From the NCBI GenBank assembly GCA_010015805.1, contig ML978121.1:496001-560000 (forward strand): DNA of 64,000 bases, given 5' to 3'. Position 1 is the first letter of the stretch. Every line of letters begins with the position of its first letter. The notes under the pieces were generated by a model that had not been told where the DNA came from, searched no databases, and saw nothing but the letters and a program-made list of their open reading frames with translations. The translations under genes were made by a program, and so were the position numbers. The stretch is from Rhizodiscina lignyota (taxonomy: Eukaryota > Ascomycota > Dothideomycetes > Aulographales > Rhizodiscinaceae). Below, piece after piece: positions 1-12,046 of the stretch.

Positions 1-366
1 AAGAAAGGGAGCTTGTTGACAAGGAGAGCAAAGGGGGGCCATTAGAGTTTGTAAACAGCATGGCGGTGGGCGGAGTAATCGACATTAAGAGCTGAAATCA
101 CCTAGAGAGGTAAGCAATGAGAGACCAGAAGATTCGGAATTCGCTCACTGGGCCGAATGCTCCGATTGATGGACATTGCACCCTGTGTCATGGTCCTGAA
201 CGAATCGAAAACATCCAGCTCTTGAATCTGACTCCATATTCTGGGCTCGAAATTGGTGGTATTATAAGATTTCCACCTGATAGGTCCATCTCTTAGCTTA
301 TCAACACTTACACATGTCGCTTCGAACGCATAAAGGAAACTGGATGAAACTTCCAATGTACTACCC
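1..366. other. 3' flank of the uniporter gene
   Basis: This stretch lies downstream of the minus-strand uniporter stop codon and up to the left window edge. I see no recognisable coding region. It probably holds the 3' UTR of that gene. Confidence 0.5.
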
Positions 367-1919
367 CTAATCGTCATCTTCGTCGTCGTCATCGTCTTTC
401 TTCTTCTCTTTCTGTTCACCTTTTCTTCTCCGCTCCTTCTTTAGGGCCCTCTTCACCTTATCATCAACTTCGTCTTTGCTCTCGTCCCATTCTACATCGT
501 ACTCTGTCAAGAATGTTAGTCTAGACGGCTCGAGACTAAGAGAAGCAAGTGTCCTTACCTTGAGCTACGGCTTTGATCTCTCTCCTTAGAGCGTTACCTT
601 CTTCAACCAGCGCCTCCCACCTCGCCAAATCGAAGCCTTTCTGATCGTACAGCTTACTCTGCCTCCGAGAGATTGTAAAGTTCATCGCACTCCTGTACGA
701 GACTTCCCGGTTGTGGTAAAGGAACCAAACATAACCCCCTATTAACGTCGACAATCCGACCAGGTACGTTACAGGCTCCATAACGTCCCATCCAAGGTCT
801 GTCTCGAACGTCAATCTGTATACCAGATACCACCAGCCGCAGAGTCCGACGAAGCCACCCATAGCTACTCTTTGCGCGCCCTTTCGTGCGAGCAGGTCGC
901 ACTCCCGCTTCAAGTCCGCCATCTGAGATATCTGCTCACTCTTTTTCCGTAGCCGCATGCGCAGATAGTACGTCCGGTCATTGAAGCTCGGTACACCAAC
1001 TCGAATATCGGTTGGCGCTCCTTCAATCTCCACCCCGAACTCCTGACCACGAGCCGCATCGCGGATAAAATCGCCTATTTCAGTGGACGAAGACCACCGC
1101 ACAAATTTGCGCTCCCCAGAATCGTCAGAATCGTCAGCTTCGTGGCCCAATCCGCTGTAAGATTCGACACCGCCTTCGCCCGGTCCGCCGCGCATGACCG
1201 CCGCCTCTTCCGATTGTGAGTTCAGCTTTCCTGTCCTGACGTGTTTCCCCTCAATGACTTCTGCATCTGCGTCCTCACGCAGATCGCTATCCTCATTCTG
1301 TTCGTCATTCTCGTCTTCTTCCGCCGTCGTTCGTTTCGGCTCCAGGCTGTCTTGCGTACTGTCTTCTGCGCGGAAGTAGACATGGGGTATACGTTCTTTA
1401 TCGCCATCTTGTATCATGGGTAATTCCGATTGTATGAGACGCTCGAGGTAGGATAGAGGCTGTTGTGGGTGGACGAGGAGGGCAAGAGGCTCGACATTTT
1501 TCCGGTCTTGGTTGTGATCGCGCGTTGTGAGTGGGAGGATGAGCTTCAGCATTCGTGAGGGTGTGGTGAGAAGTTTTCCTATATCTCGTCAGTTATGATG
1601 GGAAAAATAGTCTTACTCGAAGCACAGTACCCCTCGTCATTGCGCCAGCTGATCGTTCTCGAGCGACCGGTGGTGCCTCTGAGCCTGCTCTGTGCCATGG
1701 TGTCCTTATTTGTCTCTCCTTCCCTTCCTCCGCTATCCGTCTGTCATAATCCAACTTTTCCTCCTCCGAAACATCGTGATTAAGCTTCTCGGCAGGAGCT
1801 GCATAGGAGCTGTCGGACGCGTGAGGCTTAGACGAGGTAATAATAGTTCGAAAGATATGACCAGTGGCTGGTTTACTGGTAGATACTCGTGAGATTCCAA
1901 GGAGTATTTGCGACCTCAT
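367..1919 (-). CDS. mcu: Mitochondrial calcium uniporter (MCU family)
   Basis: Pore-forming subunit of the inner-membrane calcium uniporter, carrying Ca2+ into the matrix. The model has three exons, 1919-1617, 1543-559 and 503-367, giving 474 aa. Exon 1 encodes a basic, Ser-rich N-terminus of matrix-presequence type. Exon 2 opens with the conserved LALLVHPQQPLSYLERLIQ segment of the MCU N-terminal domain. It then carries an acidic stretch, a coiled-coil-prone segment and two membrane helices flanking WDVMEP (residues 353-358), the fungal form of the WDIMEP selectivity filter with Asp354 and Glu357 present. The C-terminus is a Lys/Asp-rich tail. Intron 1 (1616-1544) was chosen because it restores phase 0 and a smooth family match; an in-frame alternative uses donor GTACTG with acceptor ATAG near 1579. 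Intron 2 is 558-504. It is divergent from the sugar transporter. Confidence 0.9.
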
Positions 1920-2773
1920 CGTGCCATGGAGCGAGAGTTTTGACGCGATTTAATAGGCAAAGACAGCAAGAACTGAAAGAAAAGTTCATGAAAGTTCATG
2001 AGACACGAGACATGATGCCGAGTGGGTATATGTCAGTCTATGGTGAGAGACGATCGGAGTGTGAGGCTCTATGAAAATTTTGATATCGGATATCTTGAAT
2101 GTGATGCTGAAGATCTTGGAATCGTGAAATTGACGCGCTACGTCATGTCGACGCTAGGGCACGCGAGCAGCTGTGACCCCTGAACCGCGGATCAGCGAGC
2201 GGGTCGGGCCCAACATCAGACGACGAAGATCAACTCTAACCACCAATATGGTAGCGAAGTCCAAACTTACCTTCAAAGTTTTCTTCCTATCCTTTTTCCC
2301 ATGTCCAAATACCGCCCAGGACTAAGAATGTCGAAGGACGGAGGAGTGGTGTCATGCGAAATCCTGCGCCAGCCGCCTCCAATTAGACGTGCAGTTCCTC
2401 GGCGAATGACTATCTCGTATTTGGCATGGCGGTGCGACCAGCATTTGCGGGAGTTTGCAACTAGCAACGATCTTCAATAACGCTGGGCATGGGGAGCAGC
2501 AAGGGTATCGAGTAGCACAAGGTTGAATTCAGCCTCGCTCGAGGCTTTGAGCCTTTACAGTTCGCGGGGCGGAATCGTTCTTGGAACGTACCACCAATAT
2601 GTGCGACTTTATGCCCTGAGTTCTCGCACAACTGTTTCCTCTTCTCTTCTTTTCTTGCAAATGCCTGCTTCTGAATCAACAACAGCGGTTTCCTTGCAAT
2701 CATAGCGCTGTAGTTCTCTCGATGAACGACCTCAGAAGAGTTGTTTCTGCCGCCATTGTGTTGAGGATTGAAG
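1920..2773. other. Divergent intergenic region, uniporter / sugar transporter
   Basis: An 854 bp region between two start codons on opposite strands, so it must hold both promoters. No gene is recognisable. It contains an exact tandem 10-mer, AAAGTTCATG twice, at 1981-2000. Confidence 0.6.
1981..2000. repeat. Tandem 10-bp duplication
   Basis: Two exact adjacent copies of AAAGTTCATG lie about 60-80 bp upstream of the uniporter start codon on the minus strand. It is a local duplication of unknown effect. Confidence 0.8.
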
Positions 2774-5409
2774 ATGGCAGAAACTTCCGGCGATGCGATT
2801 CACGTCTCAAATGGCATCCGTCCAGTAAGAGAATCAATCAGAGTCCATAAATGCTAGCAATTGACTCGCACATCAGGGGGTTTCCTCCGAAGAGCCGAAG
2901 CCAGCATCAATTCACTATGACGAGTTCGTTGAGCATCCCGAGCACCCTGAACGCGTTCTCATCGCCAATCCTCTCCGCAATTTACCAAAAGAAGAAGTGG
3001 AGCGTCGAGCCCGTGCCTTTCGTCGTACTCATGGCCTCCGCGGGGTCGTTGACAAGAAGCTCTTCGTCCGGGCTGCGCTAGCTGCCTCCAATCCAGATGG
3101 CCTTGCGGACATCAAAGGGCTCACGAAACTTGAGCGAATCTCCCTTGAGAAGGACCGCACTATGGGCTTTTGGGGGCAGATGAAGTCCTTGACCCGTGAA
3201 TTCATTCAAATCCTCACCACGTGCTGTATCGCAGCCATTGTACAAGGCTGGGATCAATCGTCTATCAATGGTGCCAATTTAGGTTGGCCGAAGGAGTTTG
3301 GCCTGAAGACGACACTCACGAATGCGAACGCAAGTAACCGAGACGTTTGGATCTTCGGCATCGTGAACGCAGCCAGCTACTTCTCTGCTGCCCTGATAGG
3401 CTCACAATTGAGTGATCCGCTCAATGAATACGCATTTGGCCGTCGAGGAGCGCTTTTCATCGCAGCATTATTCTCATTCTCCACAGTCATCGCGGCTGCC
3501 TATGTGCATAGCTGGGAGTTATTGCTGGCATGCCGAATTCTTCTGGGGATCGGTATAGGCGCTAAGGCATCAGTAGTATGTTGTCCTGTGGTGCAAACAC
3601 GAAACCCAGAGCCGTGCTAACTTTCTCCTCGTAATTTAGGTGGCTGTCTACATTGCCGAGACAGCCCCGTCAAAGCTCAGAGGTAGCTTGATCATCTCCT
3701 GGCAAATTTTCGTGGCGTGTGGCATTTTCCTGGGCGCAGCAGCAAATCTGGTCGTTTTCAACGATTGGCGCAAGCAGGTTGCGTCGCCATTCATCCCCGC
3801 GATACCTCTTATCATCCTTGTGCCCTTTTGTTATGAGAGCCCACGCTGGCTCTACAAGCACAACAGAGTGAAGGACGCATTGGACTCATTCCGACACCTG
3901 CGAAGGTCCGACATACTTGCATGCAGAGACTTGATACTCATGCATAATCAGCTTGAGGGAGAAATCAAGTATTTCATGCGTAAAGCTGATGCTGAGAGAC
4001 CCATGGACCGAACGCCAGAACCTGAAGATGCAAACGAAGATTCAGACGAGGAACACGATGACGAGGAAGTACCGGCCCCGGTAACAACACCAACGTGGGG
4101 TGACAGATTCAGAGAGCTGCGGAGTATTTATATGCCTAAACATCATAAGCCAGTCTCACAGTATCAACTTGAGATTCGGAAAGTAGGATACTTTCAGCGC
4201 CTTCGTCAGCTGTTCGTTCGTCCTCACATCAGGGCGACGACCGCGGCAGCATGTGTGATGGCTGGCCAGCAGCTTTGTGGCGTGAACATCCTAGCCTTCT
4301 TGTCCTCTACTGTCTTCTCAGATGCCATTGGAAATACCTCAGAGCTCAATCGCGACACGAACGACCAAGACGCAACTTCTCTGGCGGCAAGCAAGAAGGC
4401 TCTCTGGATGAGTTTCGGCTTCGGCATGTCCAACTTTGTCTTCACTTGGCTCGCTTGGGGAACCATTGATAAGAAAGGAAGGCGGTGGTTACTGAATTGG
4501 AGCTTTCCGAATATGGCATGGAATCTGCTGGCATTGGGCCTCTGTTTCCAGATCGATGAAAGCAGGAGGACTCTACGGGTGGGACTGATCGTTTTATTCA
4601 CCATCCTTTTTGCACTCGGTAAGCGAACATCCATCTGACATCGAGTAAGATGCACCAAGCCATACTAACAGCCAACAGCATATTCTCCAGGAGTTGGCCC
4701 CGTTCCTTTCACAGCGTCCGCCGAAATGTTTCCACTATTCATCCGCGAAGTGGGCATGTCCTTCGCCGTCTTTGTGAACCTTCTCGGTGCCGGTGTCATC
4801 GCTCTTGTTGTCCAGCCTCTCTCCAAGTCCATCGGCCACACTGGCATGCTGTGCTTCTTCATGGGGCTTGATCTCGTGGGCTGGGCACTGTGCTACCTCT
4901 TCTATCCCGAAACAGCAAGGATCAGTCTTGAGGAACTACGAGCAGTTTTCGATGTGCCTTTGGGCGACCAGGCGAGGTACAGGATTATGTATTTGCATTA
5001 CTTGTTCAACTACTACGTCCTCCGCAGGAAGAACGAGGAGCAGCCGGAGCCGATCCACATTTGGTACAAAGAATGGTCGCAATATCGACCAAGCAGGGAG
5101 GAAATCGTTGCAAAGAAAAGGAGACTGAAGGAAGAGCGGAGGAGGATGAGGGACGAGAAGAGACATGCTACGCAGACTCACGATGAGGTCGAAGTATCGA
5201 TTGACGATGAGGCGGAGGATGGAGAGAGATCCATAATGCAGCTGGAGCTCGAGAGAGAGAGGACGAGAAATGCGGAGCTGATGAGAAGGATCGAGGAGTT
5301 GGAACGCAGCGCAGGCAGAGGATCTAGTCGGTCGCAGGGAGATGATGGTAGGCATGTAGGAGCCAGCGCTTCTTCTACTGGATTTTTGCCCGGCATAGAA
5401 GGCAGTTGA
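2774..5409 (+). CDS. Sugar-porter-type MFS transporter
   Basis: Plasma-membrane H+-coupled sugar or polyol transporter by family. Exons are 2774-2824, 2877-3575, 3640-4618 and 4679-5409, giving 819 aa. The first exon is only 17 codons (MAETSGDAIHVSNGIRP) and joins in phase to a conserved N-terminal region. Family signatures seen: QGWDQSS at the first helix, GRRGA in the helix 2-3 loop, AETAPSKLRG after helix 4, YESPRW at the start of the central loop, and QQLCGVNILAF in helix 7. The central loop is enlarged by an acidic insertion (about residues 370-430), and a roughly 170-residue charged, coiled-coil-prone cytosolic tail follows the last helix. Intron 3 has an ideal ACTAACA branch site. The substrate cannot be read from sequence; the N-terminus resembles the fungal polyol/myo-inositol-like branch. 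Confidence 0.88.
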
Positions 5410-6510
5410 GAGCCAGCAAGAACTATTAGTTCATAGTTGTGAATATATAATCGCCTCATCATTTGGATATCAATATCAAAGGTCTTGGCATCTGTGCTGT
5501 GATTGGTCCTCGCCTCGACTTGCTTCCGCCCCGATGGGGAAAGTGTTTGCGTCGGAATTGCTTGAAATTCTGAAACTCACGTAAATTGCGTCGATATGGG
5601 CGAAATATGCTGTTTCTTGAGCAATTTGCGCATGTAAATCCCAAAATCAACACCTCTAACATTGTTTGGACGTCTGCCGTTAGTTTTTGATGTGTTGAGG
5701 CTTCAGTCGGCCGTAGGGTGACAGGTCATTGCCCCGCCCCCGCAGCGCCCAACCACACTCCACGTCTCCAGCCGGTGTCGCTGGGAAGGATCTCAACCCT
5801 GGGGCCCCAGGAAGGCTGAGCACTCGCAGATGCTCAATTGCAATGAGTAATGATCACCCAGCACTGCATCATCAGTGCTGAACCTCTCTCGAGTCATTGC
5901 TTTTCCATGCTCCCCTGCCTTAACGTGAATTCCCGCAAAATTTCCGCGTTCCTTTCCTAGTTACTCTTCTTCAATTTCATCCCGAGACTTGCCTCGAGGT
6001 CTCGTGCCTGGCTTCCCGGTGTCTGCCTTGCGCTTTGAGAACCTCGCGACTACGCTCGCCTCACTTCTTCTCCACGACTGAGCGAATCTGGAGCTGCCAT
6101 AGTCATATGCGGCCCCCCGGACCGCAAGGCTTGAGGCTGTGCGAACTCCTGTGAGAGGTCACGATACTGCGTCACGTCTGTGGCAATACGCGCTTATTCT
6201 GCAAAGTAGACGTAGCCTACGAGTGCCTAGACTCATTCGAGGACACGCTCCGTATTAGCTAAATGACTTCTACCGGGCCCATGGGTTGACAGTCGGCACG
6301 ATCCGATTAGTTCACAACTTCAATTTCTTCCGGCTGTTGTGCATCGTAGCGAGCGTTGTCAAAGACCGTTCACCGAAGTAGTACATCTAAATCGAAAGAG
6401 GAAGCTCTATTGGCACACCGGAATTCACGTCACACACATTTGTGCCCCAGACTTCAGGCCGATGCCTGGAATAACTCATCTTTCCTGTCCCTCACACTCA
6501 CGACACGATC
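5410..6510. other. Intergenic region upstream of the ankyrin gene
   Basis: A 1.1 kb tandem intergenic region with no convincing ORF. The 5900-6500 part is rich in C/T runs, as in many fungal promoters and 5' UTRs. No TATA box or repeat stands out. Confidence 0.5.
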
Positions 6511-8326
6511 ATGGAAGCCTTCCAAGTCGCTGGCGGCGCGCTCGCGTGCGTCGATCTCGCTCTGAAACTCTACAGGGAGATTGAACGATTCCGCATCCGC
6601 GTGTCACAGGCCGATGAAGTGGGCGAAGAAATGGCTGCAAAATATGGCCGCCTAACGAAGACTCTCGACGACATTCATAGCGCGCTGAAGTGCCGAAAGG
6701 AACAGCTGGGCAGTCGAATACCCGAGCAAGGTGAAGCGAGAATATGGATAAATATACACGATAGTCTGCGGGGCATGAAGTCGTCTCTGAAGAAGTTTAA
6801 GAGAGAGCTGGAGATTCTGGATAAGGGCAGAGATGTTACGGTCAGGAGGAAGTGGGTAGACAGGGCAATATGGCAGCTCAAACTGAACAAACGGCAACCC
6901 ATCTTCGAGAGGCTAAATGAGGCCGCCGGCACTCACGTAGATGAGCTCAGCTTATCTCTTCACTCGCTGGAGATGTAAGTTTGCCTTGGAGTTGGAGCAA
7001 ATACGATCTACGAGGCTAACTGAATATAGATTCATGCATACCGAAACGAGCAATGACGTGAAGATCCTGAAAGACTGTATACTGGGCATTGAAGAACACT
7101 TACGAAATGCATCCATCTCTCAGCGCAGTCCCGTCGTCGGCGAGTTTAGGACAGCGCGTTACCGCGGAACAAACAGAAGACAATTGCAAATATGCCTTCG
7201 CGCCGCACGCGCTATTGTCGACACACAGCCCATGAAGCAACCGCAGCAAAAGAACGACTCGAGGGTAGACAGCGTGATGCAAGAGCAAGATAACCAGAGC
7301 ATATGGGAGACGGATGCCGAGAGCATGTTCGAGCACCCGGCTTCGCCCACGAGGAGGGATACCTTACTTGTGCCTCCTGAAGTCAACCCGAACGAGTATG
7401 CGATCAGCGACACCGACGAGCCGTCTCCCCTTTTCGACGATGAAGATGAAGATGACTCTACAGAAGAAGATGGCGACGACTCCCTCTCGGATTCTTCCCT
7501 TTCGGACGATACCTTAGCCACGGACATTACTAACCCCACCCTCTCCACCGAGTCGCAATCCGACATCCATCCACGATTCTACACCGCACAAAACTCGCTT
7601 GAAACCACCACGTCTCGCGTGTCAAGTCGGACAGACTCTATCATCTCTCAAGCCTCTTCCATCTCCATCCACAACATCGACCCCAACATCGCAGGCCAAC
7701 TAGTCAAGGGAATCAAAGAACGGGACGCGAAATCAATCGAGCGCATCCTACGCGGCAGCATCAGCAGCCCAGAGCAGACGCAGCCGTCCATCAAAATCTC
7801 CAAACTACCTCCCCTGCACTTCGCCCTCAAAATCGATGCCGGCCCAGACGTGATCCGCGCCCTGGCCTACTCGGCCCTGATCGACGTCAACGCCCGCGAA
7901 CCAGACGAGCAATCAACCGCCCTGCACTACGTCGTCAAGTTCAACCGGGAGGTGTGCTGCTCGCACATCTTGTCCAGTCCGCGCGTCAACCTCGAAGCCG
8001 AGGACAGGTACCACCGCACCGCGCTCGGCTACGCCCTGAATCTCTCCAGCCACGCAGACGCCGACGTGTACATGGTGGCGAAGAAACTGCTTGAGGCGGG
8101 AGCGAAGATCCCGCCTGAGCTGCCACAGGGCATGAGCAGCTTGGTTGAGGGGCTGGTGAAGAAGCATCAGAAGTCAAGGCGCTTGAGCAGCGGGGCCGGG
8201 GCGGGCGTGAGCAGTACATCGCTTGGCAAGGTGAAGTCGAAGAGTTCGGACAGGAGAGATAGTGACGAGAGTAGCTTGAAGAGGAGGTGGACGCTGCTGC
8301 AGAGGAGTGCTAGTGCGAGGAGTTGA
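6511..8326 (+). CDS. STAND N-terminal-like / ankyrin repeat protein
   Basis: Two exons, 6511-6974 and 7030-8326, give 586 aa. The N-terminal helical segment (about residues 1-155) starts MEAFQVAGGALACVDLALKL and resembles the fungal N-terminal domain of STAND/NLR-like proteins (Helo-like/SesA-like group). The middle (about 230-400) is acidic and Ser-rich and looks disordered. The C-terminal part (about 425-540) has degenerate ankyrin motifs, for example LPPLHFALKI, STALHYVVKF and RTALGYALNL, followed by a basic tail. No P-loop NACHT or NB-ARC domain lies between, so it is not a full NLR. The intron uses GTAAGT and ATAG in phase 2. Role unknown; a self/non-self signalling or adaptor function would be inference from the N-terminal domain. 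Confidence 0.75.
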
Positions 8327-8608
8327 GGCTTTTTGCATTTCGGCTCTGTGAATGACACGGATATGATGCGATGATTTTCATGATGGATGATTGCGACTGC
8401 ATTCTGTAACATAGATACCCTGCCTGCCATCTGGATGGCATTGTCGCGCGTTCTTCTGGCTGTGCTTGATGATTGAAAAGCTTTGGTTTTAAAATCTACA
8501 TCGTATCGAGGCATTACGATCATCATACAATGACCAGAGTCTTTACTTCCCAAGCTATTCCATATAATTCGACGCCTCAATCGTCATCCAAGCAATCCAA
8601 CAGACTAT

Positions 8609-11600
8609 TCAAACAGTTCCCTCCCTTAGCCCTACAGCCTGCGGATCCTCCCGCGCCTCCTTCGCCAACGAGCTCGTCCTCGAGAACGAAAATGCCCCCT
8701 GTCGCAAGTTCAGAAGCCGCTTCTCCCTCCCCTCCTCCTGATCCGCAACGGCATCCATCTCGCCGTCCGCAAACCAGCCAAACGTCCTCTTGGCCGCCTT
8801 CCACAGCTCCATGCCTAGCAAATAAATCACCACCGCGCCGCACGACAGGCCCCACTCCCAGGTAATGGCCTTGTGCTTGAACACCTTCGTGTTCAGGCCC
8901 GGGATGTAGATGCACGGGAAGACGACCAGGCTGCCGAGCGTGATGCTCCAGAAGAGGAAGTGGTTCTCGTACAGGTCCTTCGCGACCGTGGCCAGCCCGA
9001 ACGGCTTCCGCGGGTCGAGATGGAGCAGGCTCCTCCGCAGGCTCTTGATCTCCCACGCCGTGACGAGGATCAGCCACGTCAGCTCGGCGAAGACGGCGGC
9101 GCGCGCGCGGAACACGACGTCGCACGTGTCGTGCTCGTTGTCGTCGTTGAAGCTCCTGTTGCAGTCGAAGCCGAGCGTGTCGACGCCCGGTCCGTAGATG
9201 ACGATGACGAAGGTGAGCAGGCAGAGGATGCCCATCAGCGCGCCGTAGACGAGCACATCTGCTATGACTTGCCACGTGAACACGCCCTTCTTGTGGTTGT
9301 GAGGAGGGCGTGTCATCACGTTGTATGCTGCCTTTTCGCGTCCGAGGCCGAAGGCGGGGAAGCCACTCGTCACCATGTTGATCCAGAGTATCTGGAGCGG
9401 CGAGAGCGGGAAGACGGAGAAGCCGGAGCGGTCTTGGAAGCCGAGCCCACAGATGAGGAGGACGACTTCGCCGACATTGGTAGCGAGGAGGTGCAGGACA
9501 AACTTCTGGATATTGTCAAACATGCGGCGGCCCTCTTCGATAGCGCTGATGATGCTTGCAAAGTTGTCGTCCGTGAGTACAATGTCCGACGCGCCCTTCG
9601 CAACGTCGGATCCTGCCAGGCCCATTGCAATGCCGACATCAGCCGCTTGCAGACTCGGTCCGTCGTTGACGCCGTCTCCAGTCATTGCTGCGAACTTGCC
9701 GCGGCGATGCAGTGCGCCAATCATGCGTGTCTTTGTGTGAGGTGCGCATCGAGCAATGACCAGAGGGAGCTCGGGCATCCGATCGATCTCTTCGTCGGTC
9801 ATAGCATCGAACTCAGCGGCGGTCTTGACGAGAGATTGGGCCAGGTGGTAAGGCAGAGCCGACATGTCGCGGGGGATAACGCCGACTTCTTTCGCGATGG
9901 CAGTAGCAGTGCCAGAGTGATCGCCAGTGAGCATGTGGACTTTAATTCCAGCTTCGGTGCATTGTTTAACGGCTCCCTTAGTCTCCAACCGTGGTGGATC
10001 ATACAGACCCGCCAATCCAAGCAGTGTCAGGTCCTTTTCAACATCCTCTCGCCGCAAGTCATCACCACTGCTAACCTTGACCGATAATGTGCGCTGTGCA
10101 ATAGCCAGCACACGTAGGCCTTGATCAGCAAATGAGTTCATGCGACTAAGGACTGATTCTTTGACTTGCTCAGTCATCTCTTGTCGTTGGCTGCCGTACC
10201 CGATGTCAACGCAGAGGTCCAAGATACGTTCGGCAGCGCCTTTGCTGAAGATGAGCTGCTCATGGAGCTCGTTGCTAGAGTAGATGACACTCATGCGCTT
10301 GACGTTGCTGTCGAAGGGGTACTCGGCGATCTGTTTCCAACCATTGCTTTCGAGCTTCTTCTTACCCTTGTCGAACCTCGTGGAGAAAACCTGCAATGCA
10401 ATTTCAGTAGGATCGCCCGTCGTCTGCCAGTTCTTCTCACTGTCGCTGTAGCGCACAGTGGCAATATTGCAGAGTGCAGAAGACTGGAGAAAAGCACTGA
10501 GCTCCGCAGTCATCTCAATAGGTGTTGTAGCCTCGTCCGAGCTCTCGTCAGGAAATTCCCGCGATGCAAATCGGGCTGCTGATCGGTGTGGCCGCTCATC
10601 AGGTTCAACGAATCTAATTGCTCGATCTTTCTCGATGGACTTCTGCTTCTCAGCATCGGCATCCGGTGCTTCAACTATCTCCTCGCTAAAGTGCACTGAA
10701 CCCTCCGTTGGATTCGACGCGTCGCTAGAGCCTTCTACCGTTAGTACGCCATACCCCGGAACCCATGCCTTCCTTGTCACCATTTGGCCCTGCGTGAGCG
10801 TTCCAGTTTTGTCAGAGCAGATGTTTGTGATTCCTCCGAGAGCCTCCAGCGCGCTCAGCTTTCGCGTCAAGACCTTACGGCGGCGCATTTGCGTCATTCC
10901 AGAGACGAAGGTGATGGTGAGCACGGCGATGAGAGATTCCGGAATCATAGCAATGCCAGTCGAAATAGCATAAATCGCTACTTCGTTGGTGACGTTGAAT
11001 CTATTGTTATTAGCGTATCCCAACGTAGTCAAAGGCCATCCTTTCGACTTACTTATTGGCTCCAAACACGATGATTGCAAGTAGAATAGCAAATCCAAAT
11101 AAAACGTAAGCAAGCTTTGAAAGCTTGATTTGCAGCGGGGTGCCTTCGGTCAGGCCAAGGAATTTTCCAACGACATCCCAAGTCCTCAAGAACGCGCCCT
11201 TGGCAGGCTGCAGAATGGGGTGCTTCTTGCTGGACATGGACCGATTAGGCTTCCTCGCAGCTTTGCCCGACATGGATTCCGCGATGCGTCCAATCTCCGT
11301 ATGCATGCCGGTGAAAACAACGATGCCTCTCCCACGGCCCTTGGTAACGGTAGAGGAAGAGTAGACCATATTGAGACGATCACCAATGCCGGTCTGGAGC
11401 TCATCGCAGCCAGAAAAATCCGCATCAGGCAACTTCGCCACCGGAATTGCCTCTCCTGTGAGAATTTTCTCGTCGCATTCGAGGTTCATAGCCTCGAACA
11501 GTCGAAGATCGGCAGGGACGGTGTCGCCAGTCTTGATAATTACAACGTCGCCAGGTACGACCTCCGCCGAAGGGACTGTGTCTGTATTGCCTCCGCGGAG

Positions 11601-12046
11601 AACATGAGCAGACGGAGAAGATAGCGCTCGTAGCGAATCCATTTTCTTCTCAGCATTGAACTCCTGATAGAATCCAATGGCAATATTGAGGAGGATAACT
11701 GCCGTAATAACCCCACCTTCGACATAGTCCGTAACGCCGTATGATAGCGCCATAGCGAAAATAAGAACCTACAAGTTGGTCAGTGATACTACTACTGCTT
11801 GTAAGGGCCCGGCCGTACCAAGATCATAGCATTGCTGACTTGTTTCAGCAGAACAGAATACCACTTGACCCCTCCCTCTCCCGCAAGCTTATTTTGGCCA
11901 TATTTGCTCTGGAGCTCCTTGACTCGAGCTGGTGAAAGGCCTGCTTCAGCGTCGGCTTGTAAATAGCGAGCGACGTCCTCAGATGACAACTGGAATGGGT
12001 GCCTTGGATAATCTGGACAGTTCGCTGCTGGGCCCTTGGGAGGCAT
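8609..12046 (-). CDS. ena: ENA-type Na+/K+-exporting P-type ATPase (class IID)
   Basis: Pumps Na+ (and K+) out across the plasma membrane at the cost of ATP, the main fungal defence against salt at high pH. Exons are 12046-11819, 11768-11053 and 11000-8609, giving 1111 aa, normal for the family. Seen in order: N-terminal cation-ATPase domain, actuator loop with TGEAIPV, the IPESL motif of helix 4, the phosphorylation site CSDKTGTLT (Asp378), MLTGDH, and TGDGVND in the P domain, then C-terminal helices. IPESL and FNVTNEVAIYAIS are typical of ENA pumps rather than SERCA or PMCA. The start is the ATG at 12046, which aligns with other ENA N-termini; an in-frame codon at 12142 would add 32 atypical residues. 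It is convergent with the ankyrin gene, with only 282 bp between stops. Confidence 0.93.

Noticed and set aside
1579-1616. 38-nt first intron in the uniporter gene (GTAAGA to ATAG)
   Set aside because: It is very short and shifts the reading frame; the 73-nt version keeps phase and matches the family.
8873-10087. 404-codon open frame on the plus strand
   Set aside because: It lies wholly antisense to the conserved P-type ATPase catalytic exon; its Asp/Glu/Arg/Val-rich text is the mirror of that coding sequence.
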